A DNA stretch of 64,000 nt from Oscheius sp. JU75 (taxonomy: Eukaryota > Nematoda > Chromadorea > Rhabditida > Rhabditidae): positions 4,030,001 through 4,094,000 of the forward strand of contig JASJZC010000005.1 in NCBI GenBank assembly GCA_037178855.1. The letters run 5' to 3'. Shown piece after piece: positions 22,192 through 34,100 of the stretch. The stretch's first letter is position 1. The number at the start of each line of letters is the position of its first letter. The position numbers were made by a program, and so were the translations under genes. The notes beneath the pieces are model-generated. The model did not search any database and had not been told where the DNA came from. It was given only the letters and a program-made list of their open reading frames with translations.

Positions 22192-24920
22192 ATGAGTGGA
22201 CAGTACTTTGCTACTTATGTTGAGGATTTGGAGCAGGTAATCGTTCTGATGGTTGTGTACCTTTAGTAATTTCAGGATCCTTTCGACGCGATTGATTTCG
22301 TTGAAAGAGTAGCATGGCGGATGACTGAAGGAGCCGACAACATTACTGATCCAGATTTGTTGATGATCAAATTTGAAGAAGAGATCGGCAGTCTTCAGCT
22401 CCTCTGTGAACAGTTTCAGGTACCTTTCAATTATTAGCAAAGTCAAAACTAGTTCAGACCAAAATAACGGTTTTGGAACAGCAGCTGAATAAAGACAAGA
22501 GGGAATATGTCAACAAACTTCAACGACTTCACGAGAAGAACGGTGACGCTTTGGATAAAATCAAAGTAGGCCCATTTTATGTTACTTTTTCATAAAGAAC
22601 TTCAGCAACTGGATCAAACTATGCAGGGTGTGTCGACAAAAGTTGTCCACCTCGGGGATCAACTCGAATCTGTCAGTTTTCTGCTCCTATGTAAATGAAG
22701 TTTATTTTAGGTTCATCAACCGCGTCAGCGTGCTTTCGACGCTCTCCAACTCATCCAACATTTCGATGAATTCCTCTCGGATCAGCCTCTCAATTCGATG
22801 ATCTTCACGGATCCGGACAAATTGCTTGAATCGGCAGATCTCATTCAGAAGCTGTACTCGATATCCCAAGAACTGTCAAAGGACAAATACAGCAGTGTTC
22901 AGTCGAGAATTGCTCACAGGTTTTTTTATCTTTCTTCTTATCTACAGGATCCTTAAGATACGAGGAAGTGGAGAGATTGCTGATAGACGAATTCGCCCGA
23001 TCTCAACGCGACGAAAAGAAAATGGCAGAAGTTGCGATGATTTTGAGCGAATTCAAAGGATACAATCATTGCGTGAACCGATATGTCGACTACATCCAGA
23101 TGACATCCCATTCTCGCGATGGTGATGTCTTCAACGAAGCTCTTCAATTATGTGTACAATACAAACCCAAAATTGAAGCCATTTTTCCCGCACCCATGAC
23201 TGTGATTCAAAAACTGGTTTGCTTTTTCTTTTTTGTTTTAATTTTTGTAAATACCCAGGTGCTAAGTGTATTCACTCAAAAACTGAAAGACTTTATCAAT
23301 GCTCGACTGAGGGATTGTAAAGAATGTGACGATCGAGAGGGATATCTTGTCAGTTTGGCCAACAGCTACACCAGGTATCTGTATAGCTCTTCAAACTAAA
23401 TGTTTAGTACTTTGAAACTGTGTAAGAATCTGGAAAGCTTACACATCAGTTCGGATGCCTCATTTCTTCCGATGCTCACCAAATCGGTCTTTGACAGGTT
23501 TCTTGGAGATCTTCAGAGTAATTCAATATGTTTGTAGGTATATTTCGACATATGGTAAAGAAGAACTCGACTATCTCGCGTTCCAATGTTCTTCCATACT
23601 CGGTCAATTTTACGACAGAAAGAAACACGCAAAAAGGCAAATACAAAGTGGAGGGTAATTCTTTTTCTTGGACTGTCAATCCTATTTCTTCCAGACTGCA
23701 GGACCTGAAACGTGACGTCCAGGCCCGCCTAATGACCGTGGAAACCTACGGCGGCGAAACATTTTTATCAGAAGACGTCGCCATCAATATTCTTCAAGAA
23801 ACAAAGAACGCTTTCGGTCGTGCAGCTCAGGTTTGTCTCTTTTATTTGCCGCTACCGAAGAATTTAGCTCTGCGACAAGTTGGAACTGCCGAAAGTTGTG
23901 GAGAATATTCTAGATCTGCTCCTCAAATTTCTCTACCAAGAACATCTTGACTACGCTGTCGAATTGGGTCTTGCCGGTAACTTTTTTATCGCATGTTCAT
24001 TAGATAGCATTGTTTTGAGGAATTTCACTGGCCGAGCCGAAAACAGAGCCTCCTGCATATTTCTTCACTGTCGTTGCTCAAAATGCAACTGTGGTCCTGC
24101 TGATGGTGAAACAGTACGATGACTCGGTCTATCCTCTAGTCAAGTAATTCACTTTCTTTTATAGCTGAAATCTGATCAGAAACACGAGCGTTGAGCAAGC
24201 AGTGGCTAAGAAATGGTCGAACTCGCTGCGGTCACTGGAACAGAAGATAAATCTTGGTTTGGAACGGCAACTCAACGCCATTGGTATTCTTATTTCTTTT
24301 TTCAAATGTTACCTTTTTCAGTTGGATACTGTCGATACGTGCTCAGCACAGAACACAAGAAGGTAGATTTTCGTCCAGAGAACCCGGCTCTCGTCAATAT
24401 TGGAGCTACTGCTGTTCGTTCATTTTGCAGTTGTAGGAAATCGTATTATTTAGGCATGTCTCCAAGTAGTCAAGTTCATAAATACTCAAGTGGGGATAAT
24501 GGAAAGATGTTGCGATGGAGCGAATCTCGGATCTCTGCAAACAGAACTGGCAAATCGACTCTTCAAAATGCTTGTATCCCATATCCAACAGGTGATTGCA
24601 CCGTTTCCCCAATGATTGAATACTTTTCAGTTTGTTTACAATTCTTCTGGTGGAATGCTCATGTTGTGCGACGTGAATGAGTACCGTCGCTGTGTCAGTT
24701 CCTGGAAGTCGTCGTCCGCGACAAAACTCTTCGAAGGACTACATGCTCTTGTCAATCTTCTCGTCGTTCTGCCTGAAAACTTGGCGGATGCAGCCACCAG
24801 TCATCAATTAGTTCGTTCACAGTTCAATTATATGCAATCCAATTTTAGAGTGATGTCGACCGCGGACAAATCCAGGATTTCTTGAAGCTTAGACACGACA
24901 GCCGTACAAGCCGTTCATAA
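22192..24920 (+). CDS. EXOC5: Exocyst complex component 5 (Sec10)
   Basis: EXOC5 is a rod-like subunit of the exocyst, the octameric tether for secretory vesicles at the plasma membrane. The start MSGQYFATYVEDLEQDPFDA leads into FVERVAWRMTEGADNIT and a coiled-coil segment (VLEQQLNKDKREYVNKL). Conserved stretches follow: TKVVHLGDQLESVHQPRQRA, LQLIQHFDEFLSDQPLNSM, SEFKGYNHCVNRYVDYIQ, GETFLSEDVAINILQETKNA and SSGGMLMLCDVNEYRRCVSS. The C-terminus VDRGQIQDFLKLRHDSRTSR ends at TAA 24918-24920. About a dozen introns of 40-60 nt interrupt it. AATAAA lies at 24945-24950. It sits 218 bp after TMEM65 and 131 bp before the next gene, both on the same strand. Confidence 0.95.
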
Positions 24921-25051
24921 TATTCACTTACATTTAGCAACACTAATAAATTATTTCTACACTTACCAGTTATGAGCTATCAAAGTGTAAAAGTATTTTT
25001 ACGTGGTTATCTGTAAAATTTGATTGTTCTTAACAAGCCTTTGGGTACAGT

Positions 25052-26213
25052 ATGGAAGAAGCAGCGAAACAACTAAAGGAGGAAGGAAATCTGTGTTTTC
25101 GGGAGAAGAGATACAACAAAGCCGTCCAGCTCTACACTGCCAGTCTGGAAAAGCACCTCGAGCCCCTCGTACTTGGTGTGTATTCTTATTTTGCTAGCTG
25201 AAAAAATCTTCAGGAAATAGAGCCCAGAGTTATCTCAATCTAAAGCATTTCGAGCATGCCGTTATGGACTGCAATCGAGCACTCCAACTCGATCCTCTGT
25301 TCGTAAAAGCTCTCTTCCGGTTTGTCTTCCTTGTCTGATTGAAAACTTCTTTTTTAGGCGAGCAAGTGCTTTGGAAGCGCTTGGTCTGTACAGTCAAGCG
25401 AGGAAAGATCTCGAGCGCTTACTGCAAATATCAGGCGACGAGGCTGCCAAAACGACTCTTAAAAGGCTTGAAAATAAGGTATTTTCATGTGATCGTTCTG
25501 GTTGGAAACTTTGTTCAGACAGATGTTTCTTTCCTGAGTTTGAAGATTTGTGAAAAGGGAGACGAAGTTCGGTCTGATGCTCCACTTCACGATGTTTTCA
25601 TAGAATGTGACTCTGAAGAAGTCGAAGAACAGACAAATCACCAGGTACCTTCTTTTTTTCCTTCAAAGCAAGGCATTTCCAGTCGGAAAATCAAGAAGAG
25701 GATAATAAACGTTTTGCCGGGATGTCCTTCAGCCCTCCTAGAACGTATTCGGACTTTCTCACCGATTTCTCTCTCCTACGGAAGTATCCTATCTCGCTTG
25801 CCGAATACTTTCTGGTCTGTCCTTTTCCTTGCACGAAACATAATTGTTTTCATAAAATTGACCACGACGCCTATGGCAGTTTGTTTGATGACGTGCTCGA
25901 TCCAGATGTTGTTTCTTGTTTTCTACAAGGACTTGTGCAGCTCCTCAACCGCCAAGTTCTTCATCCAATTTCTTTCGAACAGTCTTGGTTTCAGAATTCG
26001 GAGGGAAGTGTCAAGCAAATAACGAAATCGCTCCTTTTGCTGACTGAAGTCAGTCGATTTGATATTGTTCCATTGTTTCTTTCGGCAGTTGACAAACAAA
26101 GTTTGTCCACGTTTTTAAAAACTGCATCAATCCGCCTTTCAGATCTCCAAAAGACTTGTGACTTCCTGCCAAAACTGGACTCCGAAACTATTCAAATGAG
26201 GTTCTCCCAATGA
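25052..26213 (+). CDS. RPAP3: RPAP3-like TPR co-chaperone
   Basis: RPAP3/SPAG1-type proteins recruit HSP90/HSP70 through TPR domains and act in R2TP-mediated assembly of RNA polymerase II and other complexes. The N-terminus is a three-repeat TPR domain: AAKQLKEEGNLCFREKRYNK, GNRAQSYLNLKHFEHAVMDC and ALFRRASALEALGLYSQA. A linker rich in acidic residues follows, then the RPAP3 C-terminal domain: TYSDFLTDFSLLRKYPISLA, FDDVLDPDVVSCFLQGLVQL and LLLLTEVSRFDIVPLFLSAV. The stop is at 26211-26213. Human RPAP3 has two TPR domains and is much longer. This copy has one, so it could be a short RPAP3 ortholog or another RPAP3_C family member. The start is well supported by the conserved TPR beginning. Confidence 0.85.
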
Positions 26214-26503
26214 TCTCCATCCATTTTGTTCATATATGTTGCCGAGAATGAATCTTCATCAATTGTCAGAAATCCCAATGCGTGCATAGAAGCACATTTA
26301 TCAAAAGGGGAGTGACGGTACCATGACATTACACCCGTCCCTAAAGCTGCTTGTACGCGCTGACATTTACTGCTCGCTTTCCAGGAAAAAGGAGCCCGTC
26401 TGGCTACTTCTCTGAGCTTTCCTCACATTCACATTTTCCATCATAAGGTCCTAGAGATCGATAGTTAGTCATTCCTTACACCCACAAAGACCGATTCGTT
26501 CAG

Positions 26504-27061
26504 ATGCCCACTGATTTTGCCGAGTTCTATGGAATTGTCTGCAAGCTATTGCCTGATCCGAATCATTGGAACTTCGCGATAATCGCCTCGTCTGCTGACA
26601 GCGCCCTGTCTTTCTTAAAAACTGATGGTGGGTCTGCTCTCAGCTTTGAAACATTCACAGTGACAGACGAGACTTCTCGGCCGGACATAGCTGAGGATCA
26701 GAAGGAATCTGGTGGAGAGGAGGAGCTGGTTGATGACAGTGGTCTAGATGGGTCAAAGGAGAGTCTGGATGTGAGTCATGAGAGTGACTCTTTGAAGTTG
26801 AACACCTCTGATGGTACACAGGAGGAAGAGACTGAACCCCGAAAGTGTCAGAACTGCAAGACGACGACTACGAGGATGTGGAGAAGGGACAAGGAAGGAG
26901 AATGCATGTGCAAGTAAAGACTCTTTGAATAGAATTGTACATCAAACCACTTTAGTGCTTGCTGGCTTTACTTCCGTCACAATGGTGTCAATCGTCCGGA
27001 AGCGCTTTGGAACAAGGAGATTCTAACGCGAAGACGAGGCAAGAAAAAGAAGAAAAAGTAG
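26504..27061 (+). CDS. Single-finger GATA-type zinc-finger protein
   Basis: The first exon is a 412-nt acidic region (many Glu, Asp and Ser, with TEETEP-like runs) with no known domain. It ends inside a GATA zinc finger: CQNC, a 17-residue loop containing TRMWRRDKEG, then CNAC formed across the intron (AA plus T makes the Asn). The motif continues WLYFRHNGVNRP and a basic tail RRRGKKKKKK up to the stop TAG at 27059-27061. GATA fingers bind (A/T)GATA(A/G), and the basic tail just after the finger normally contributes to DNA contacts. The finger matches the C-x2-C-x17-C-x2-C class, but WLYFR replaces the usual GLY(H/Y)K. It is a small protein, likely a transcription factor. The ATG at 26504 directly follows TTCAG. 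Confidence 0.85.
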
Positions 27062-28124
27062 ATCCCTCTTATAAAGTTGTCCCTACTATATAAGTTCCGT
27101 ACTTGACCCCCATTCTTCTCGCCTAATCATAGTATGCGATCTGCACCGCAACCCAGTAGCACCAACTGGTAGTGAGATCTTTCGAAAAGAGTCTTGTGTC
27201 AGCATGGATCCGACGGTCCGACGGCGGCAGGTCATTACTATTTGTTGACCGGAGCTCTCATCTTAGCCGAGCCCCGTACACGGACACACATTCCGTCTTC
27301 ATTGATCACGTCTCTCTACACTTTTTTCGCCTTTTCCGGTATCATCGTACTTTCACTTGAGTCTGAAACATATTTTATTTGTTCCGTCGTTTCTATACTT
27401 TCCCAATTTTTTATGTCCTTTCTTATAGATGGCTCGGGTTTAGAAGAGTCCGAACGCTCATCTGGTCGTTTTCGTTCTGCTAGTAGTCTGTTAATCTTTG
27501 CGAGACGATTTCAACAAGTTCGCGTGAGGCGGCAAGTGTGTTTGCTTTCTGTTAACATCTCCGGAGAGCTGCTGGATTGTGCCCTCAGGGCTAATGACCT
27601 TTGTTTATACTTTCCAATACTATTCTTCTATTGAGATTCTTCCCAATCAGATACAGTTTTTATGTCCCCTTTGGTCAAGAAACAACCAGCAATAAGCTAT
27701 GCGTCCTACGTTCAACCGTATTGACCAAACAAACCCGCAATCCGAATTATGAACTGCAGCTGTTTGCAGCTTCGGACATCTTTACGACTTTCTTTTTCCG
27801 GAGACACTCCCTGACCTTTCCGGCGGATTAGACCGTAATAATGTGTGCCGCGGGACTGCGCGATATGATCGTAGTAGTAGGAGATTCCTTTGCTATCAGT
27901 CCTTCCAAAAGAGACCTCTTCATTCCCTCAAAGTGACCGGTAATCCGTCGCGTGTTTGAGTTTGCGGTCGGCGATCGCTCCTCGCGCTGTCACTAATATT
28001 ACTTCCTTAGCCATTGAGAGACTCTCGAATAGCAGCCTAATCCTCTCGACTTTCTTGACACCTATTAGTAGTTTCAGGTGTTCCTTCGAAGAAACAGCCT
28101 AGTCTGCAAAGAGCGGCTTCCACC
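27062..28124. other. Intergenic region upstream of the Uninflatable-like gene
   Basis: Just over 1 kb without a recognised gene. Several open frames exist on the plus strand (for example around 27190-27630), but they lack domains, a coherent splice pattern or a conserved start. They are Phe/Leu/Ser-rich, as expected from AT/pyrimidine-rich DNA. The region should contain the promoter of the large receptor gene that starts at 28125. A TAGTTTCAG acceptor-like site at about 28070 precedes the ATG by 46 bases. Confidence 0.4.
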
Positions 28125-31100
28125 ATGCCGTGGAGTTTGTTACTCCTCCTCTCACAGATCCTACATGTAAGTAAAGGATATGATATTATGACAATGATCT
28201 GTCAGATTTGTTTGGGAGATACCCGTAACGGGTCGACAGCCTCATTGACCGAAGTCGGTCTGTTGTGTCCAGAGGGATGGTCGCTTGTCGGATCCAAATG
28301 TCTCAAGCCGTTCTCCGTCGAACTGAGCTGGTCTCAAGCCCTTGTTACTTGTTCAAGGTACATAACCACAAATCTCCTACAACTGTAATCTCGTAGATTT
28401 GGTGCCCAATTGGCCAAGATTGGATCGGTTCAAGAGAACAGTGCCACAGCCCATCTTCTGTCTCGTCCAGGCCATCATGGTTCCAAAGGCGACCATTGGA
28501 TTGGTCTGTTGACCGATACGAGTTCGGGCGATTTGGCGTTCGCTTGGAGTGATGGAACAGCCACTAGCAGATATTCTGGACAGTGGAAACAAGGCCAGCC
28601 AAATCATCTAGCTGGATCGTGTGGTCTTGTCTCGTTGGAGAAGTCCGAGCTGTTTTGGAAGATGGAACAATGCAATGTTCTTCTACCTTTTGTGTGTGAA
28701 CTACCAGCTTGTCTCAAAGGATCTTTTTTCTGTTCTTCGGGTGGATGTGTTCCAGAATCGAAGAAATGCAATGGACAAGATGACTGCGGAGATTGGAGTG
28801 ACGAGCTCAACTGTCCTGGTACCGAAGTTTTTCTTTTTCTCTCAAACTTGTTCAGCCTCTCGAGCTGATATGGCCTGTCTCCAGTTCGAAAAAGGCGACA
28901 ATGGCAAGTTCTCCTCTCCATCGTATCCGTCCAGTTATCCTCCAAACTCAAACTGTCGCTACGTTATCGAAGCTCCCATAAACACGAGAATATATGTAAG
29001 AAAGAGAGCTTCAGTCAAAAATCTCTTGTTCAGCTAACATTTGATTATTTGGAGACGGAAAAGAACGTCGACTACGTCCAAATTTTGGACGGCGGCCCAT
29101 CTCTCAACTCGACTACAGTCCTTGCCAGTTTTTCTGGAACGAAATCTGAGCCAATCACCCTACATTCATCTACTAACATGCTTACTATTCGGTTCCGAAG
29201 TGATTCCAGTGTCCAAGGACGGGGATTTCAAGCTCGATGGAAAGCTGGTTGGTTTATGGAACATCATCTTTACAAGATTTTACAGTTCCTTTCCAATGTG
29301 GAGGAGTATTAAATGCTCAGTCTTACGGTCAGTCAGTAAGCTCTCCCAACTATCCCCAGCCGTATCCCAAAGGATCCGAATGTGTATGGCTCATTCAAAC
29401 GTCCAAAAGACATCTTATCACTCTAAATGTACGTTCTATTCATTTTTCATAAGCAAATTTATATTTAGGTGGAAGATCTTCAGCTGGGTGCTTCGGACAA
29501 AGTGGTCATTTACGACGGAGAAAGTCCTTCGGCTCCAGTCCTTGCAATGTGAGTCAGCTGGAAGATGTGTATAAATCTTTCTTCAGGTTGGCTGGAAACT
29601 TCTCCAACACTGAGTATATCATCAGTACGAGCAACAATGTATATATTTACATGCAATCCATGATCGTTTCGGAGAGTGGACGAGGATTCTCACTTGGCTA
29701 TAAGCGAGGATGTGACGTTGTCTTTCGACAAGCCTACGGAAACATTGTTTCTCCGGGAAATGCCGCTGTTCCTTATCCGAAGAGTACTACGGTTTGTTTC
29801 CATTCTGCTTCTCCAACCAGCTCAAACAATTTAGTGCTCGTACACAGTCGAGATGCCGGACGATCGAGGGGACCAAGCATTCTCGTTTACTGTCAACAGA
29901 TTCGATCTTGGATTGCACGACCATCTCAAGGTATTCCTCTTTTTGATCCAGAGCATCGAATTCTGTAGATCTACGAAGGTTCCTCTACGAAAGGACGTCC
30001 TCTACACGAGGAGGATGGGTTCAATGGATCGCGGATACCCCAGAGACAGCTCAGTTCCAGACAAGGAACTGCTCATTTAGTCTTCTCAACCAACGCCGTT
30101 CGGTCAGCTACCGGATTCAACATCACCTTCAGTCTCAGTAACAAAGATCTAGAATCTACAAAAAACTTTTCTTCCAGACTGCCCCCTGCTGAAGCCTCCT
30201 GGATTAGTTACACTCTCCACTAGAAATAATGGATACGGGATGAAAGTAGTCGCAGCCTGTCCAGTTGGGTACGAATTCGTGAATGGCAAGGGACGGGCCC
30301 TTGATATTTTCTGTGAAGAAGGTGGTCAATGGAGTGTTAAGACTATTCCTGGATGTCAACGTAAGTCATAAAGATTCCTACCAAAGCAATTGATTCCAGC
30401 GGTATACTGTTCTGCCGTCCCCCAGATCTCCAATGGATATGCCTCGTCGGCGACAAATGTCTCCTATGGCGGAATAGCCAAGTATTCATGCTACGAGGGA
30501 TTCGCCTTTGCCAGCGAGCGAGAAGAAGAACAAATCTTCTGTACTGAGGAAGGCAGATGGACTCAGCCACCGCATTGTCGGGCGTCCATCTGTCCAGCTC
30601 TTCCCGCCTTCGTAAACGGCGACAGAAAACTCGAGTACGGAGAAGGAACGGGCTATGGTTTAATTTGTACTTTTTGTATACGAAGTTTCTTCTTCAGGAA
30701 CCGTATTTCGTTTCGACTGTCATCCCGGCTACCGGAGAGCAGGAGCAGCCATTCTGCTCTGTAGAGCTGACGGCAAATGGTCGACAAATCAGCCGACTTG
30801 TCAAAGTAAGTTCTCTTCTAATTTATTACTGTTTCCCAGAACTTTCTTGTGTCCACCTACCGTCTATTCCAAATGGTCGCTTGCTTGCTCCATCTCCTCT
30901 GCTTTTTGGCGACACGGGTAGAATTACTTGCGATGTTGGATTCCGACTGGAGGGGCCGGAAGAAGTGGGTCTTTAATAGATTAAATGAAACATACTACCA
31001 GATTCGATGTCTGGCCAATCAAACACTCTCCATTTCTCCTAAATGTGTGGATATCGACGAATGCTCCGAACAAATTGCCCAATGCCAGGACTCTTCCACA

Positions 31101-34100
31101 GTTTGTACCAACCTACCCGGAGGATACTCATGTGCCTGTCTCAAGGGCTTCCAGCCTCAGCTAGGTAGGTTGTATTGAATGAAACACACTCTCGTTTTAA
31201 GTCTGCCCTACTCCATCGCTTTTGTTGCCAACCTCTATTTCAACTTCTTCCTCAATTCCAATGGTCGAAAGTGGATGGTGTGCAATCCAGCTGGACCCGA
31301 TAAAATCAGTCACTCTCTCGTTCTCCGTTCCAAGAGTCATTGAAAAACTGAGGTAGGACTCGTGCCTTACTTTCAAATAATGTCTCACAGATTTGAGCCA
31401 GTAGAACAAGGAAGAGTCAAGTCAGTTCGTATCCGATACCATTCTCGGCCAGGACTACCGCTCGAAACCCTCGCTGTGGATGGGCAAACTGAGACTATTG
31501 TTCCGGATATGTCTCTCTCACCCAATGGAGTATATCTTGAACTGCCGTTCTCGATCGAGGCATCTGTTCTGGAAGTTTCTGTGGTGGACTTCGAGGGAGA
31601 GCCATGTTTCAAGGTACGTTCGCTCTGATTATATGATTATTCTATCAGATCGACGCGGTGGGATGTCAAAAGTATGCCTGTGCTGATATCAACGAATGTT
31701 TGAAAAATAACGGTCACTGCGATCATATCTGCCTCAATCTACAAGGGTCTTACGAGGTATCCTATCCTCTATCGAAATGTCATATCTCTCTTTAGTGCAC
31801 TTGTCGAGATGGTTTCGATTTGTTTGTGGAGAATGGTCAAAATGGCGTCAATCTGGCACCCGAGGAGACAGGATTTGAAATCAACGACATGGTACGATTC
31901 AATCAAACATGTGTGGCAAGAACTTGTCCCCACATCGAGTCTCCGGAAAACGGATTACTTCTCTCGACTAGCATATCCTTCAGCTATCCTACGGTTGTCC
32001 AATTCCAATGCAATTTCGGTCAGATTGAGCATGACATACAGCTATTTAAAGAAATCCAGGTTATCAAATGATGGGACCCGACTTCCTCCAATGTTTGGCA
32101 GACGGATCTTGGAACGGAACAGCTCCATTCTGTTTGGGTAAGACTCTTTGTTTTCGGAAATAATGTAATTCAGCTGCTACTTGCCAAGGAATCCGTTCGA
32201 ACATGGCTATTGGATTGCTGGTATCCCCCGATAATTCTACTATTGGATACGGAGAGAAAGTCACAGTGTCCTGTACTCAGTTGGATCGTCCCTCCAAACA
32301 GTCGCCGCTTTCAAATACCCGTCAATGTATCTATGACCCGCAACCAGATGGACGAGAATACTGGCTGTCCGGTCCTCCTGTCGAATGTCCTCTGGTAGAA
32401 TGTGGTGCACTGCCCACACTGGCTGGAGCTGAATTCCTAGGAGATAATTCACTCACAAGTGTAAGTACTGATCATCTTGAATGTAACAGATCTGTATTAG
32501 GTGGGGTCCGCTTTTGAATTCACGTGTCGTCCACCGTATACTCTCGTAGGCAACTCCACGCATCAAGATCATACTGTTCGATGTATGTTAGATGGCTCCT
32601 GGGATCTCGGAGAACTCCGTTGCGAAGGTACGTCCCCTGGATTCAAACGCATTTCATTTTGTAGGTCCTGTCTGCGTTGATCCTGGCTATCCCGTCGATG
32701 GAACGATTGAACTGGAAGGTGTTGAAGAAGGCTCGATCGCCAAGTTTGCCTGTTCTCGACCGGGTTTCCATCCATTCCCATCTGCCGCTCTCCAATGTCA
32801 ACTCGGAGCAGCCTGCGTTCTCTCAGAAGATATCGGAATTTCGAATGGATTCATCCCCGACGGAGCCTTTGCTGACAATTCAGACAGTCCAAACTATGGA
32901 TACGAGCCACACAGAGCTCGACTCTCAAGTTCTGGCTGGTGTGGAAGCAAGGATGCCTTTATCTTCTTGTCAGTCGATCTCCAAAAGTAAGTTGTATCAA
33001 AACAAAGACAGTTCTTCCTAGGGTCTCTACCTTGACAACTCTACGTGTGGCTGGAGTAGCTGGAAGTGGAAGTTTGAGAGGGCACGTGACGAAAATGCAG
33101 CTCTTCTACAAGACGACGTGAGTATTTACCAAGTCCCGAACAATATAAGAACTTCAGATTCAACCAGAATTACGACACATATCCTGTGGAATTTGAGACG
33201 CCATCTGGAAATCACAATGCAATGCATCAATTCGAGTTGAGTCCGCCTCTGAGAGCGAGATATCTACTGCTCGGAGTGGCCGAATACGAACAGAATCCGT
33301 GTATTCGTTTCGATGTTCTCGGTTGTCTCGCTCCGACGACAGCAGCTCACGAGATTCCTCCTCATCTACAAGTTGGCTGGAATGGCAGTGTGCCTACATG
33401 TGTCGATTCCGAACCTCCTGTCTTCATCAACTGTCCCAGTTCCCCTATTTACATAGAAACAGACGACTTTGGACAGCTGAAACCATGCAACTACGAAGTT
33501 CCAAGAGCCGAAGACAACAGCGGCCGTGTCGTCTATATGAGAGTGGAACCGACTGGATTCGAGCCGGGAAGATCCATTTCCACAAACAAGGACATCATTT
33601 ATACGGCTTTTGACGAGGCTGGTAATACAGCGGATTGTGTGGTTAAACTTCGAATCCCCGATACTCTTCCGCCAGTCATGAAGTGTCCAGACTCGTATTC
33701 TTTGGCAGCAAGAGGACCTTCGATGACTGTCGTCTTCAATACTACAACGGTTCCAATGGTCATCCAGGATGTCAGCAACATCTCCCAAATTGTCTTCAAT
33801 CCAGTCTTTGCTGATCTGTTGATCGGAGAACATGTCGAGGTGGAAGTCGCTGCGATGGATGTTCATGGAAATCGAAACAAGTGTCGTTTCCAAGTTGCCT
33901 ACAATGGTATGTTGACTTTTTACCAAAAGAGGAGCAGTTTTAGCCGAACCTTGTTCCGTCGACTCGCTGTCTTCTTCTCCGAATACGGTCAAGACGTGTG
34001 TTCCTCAAGAAGACACTATGGTGTGTAGTGTCTCATGTAAGGATGGTTACCGTTTTGTGGACGAGTTCAAACTGGAGAAGAACTTTATCTGTCAAGATAC

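Noticed and set aside
27190-27831. Plus-strand open frames rich in Phe, Leu and Ser before the Uninflatable-like gene
   Set aside because: No recognisable domain or consistent splice pattern; composition is what pyrimidine-rich intergenic DNA gives.
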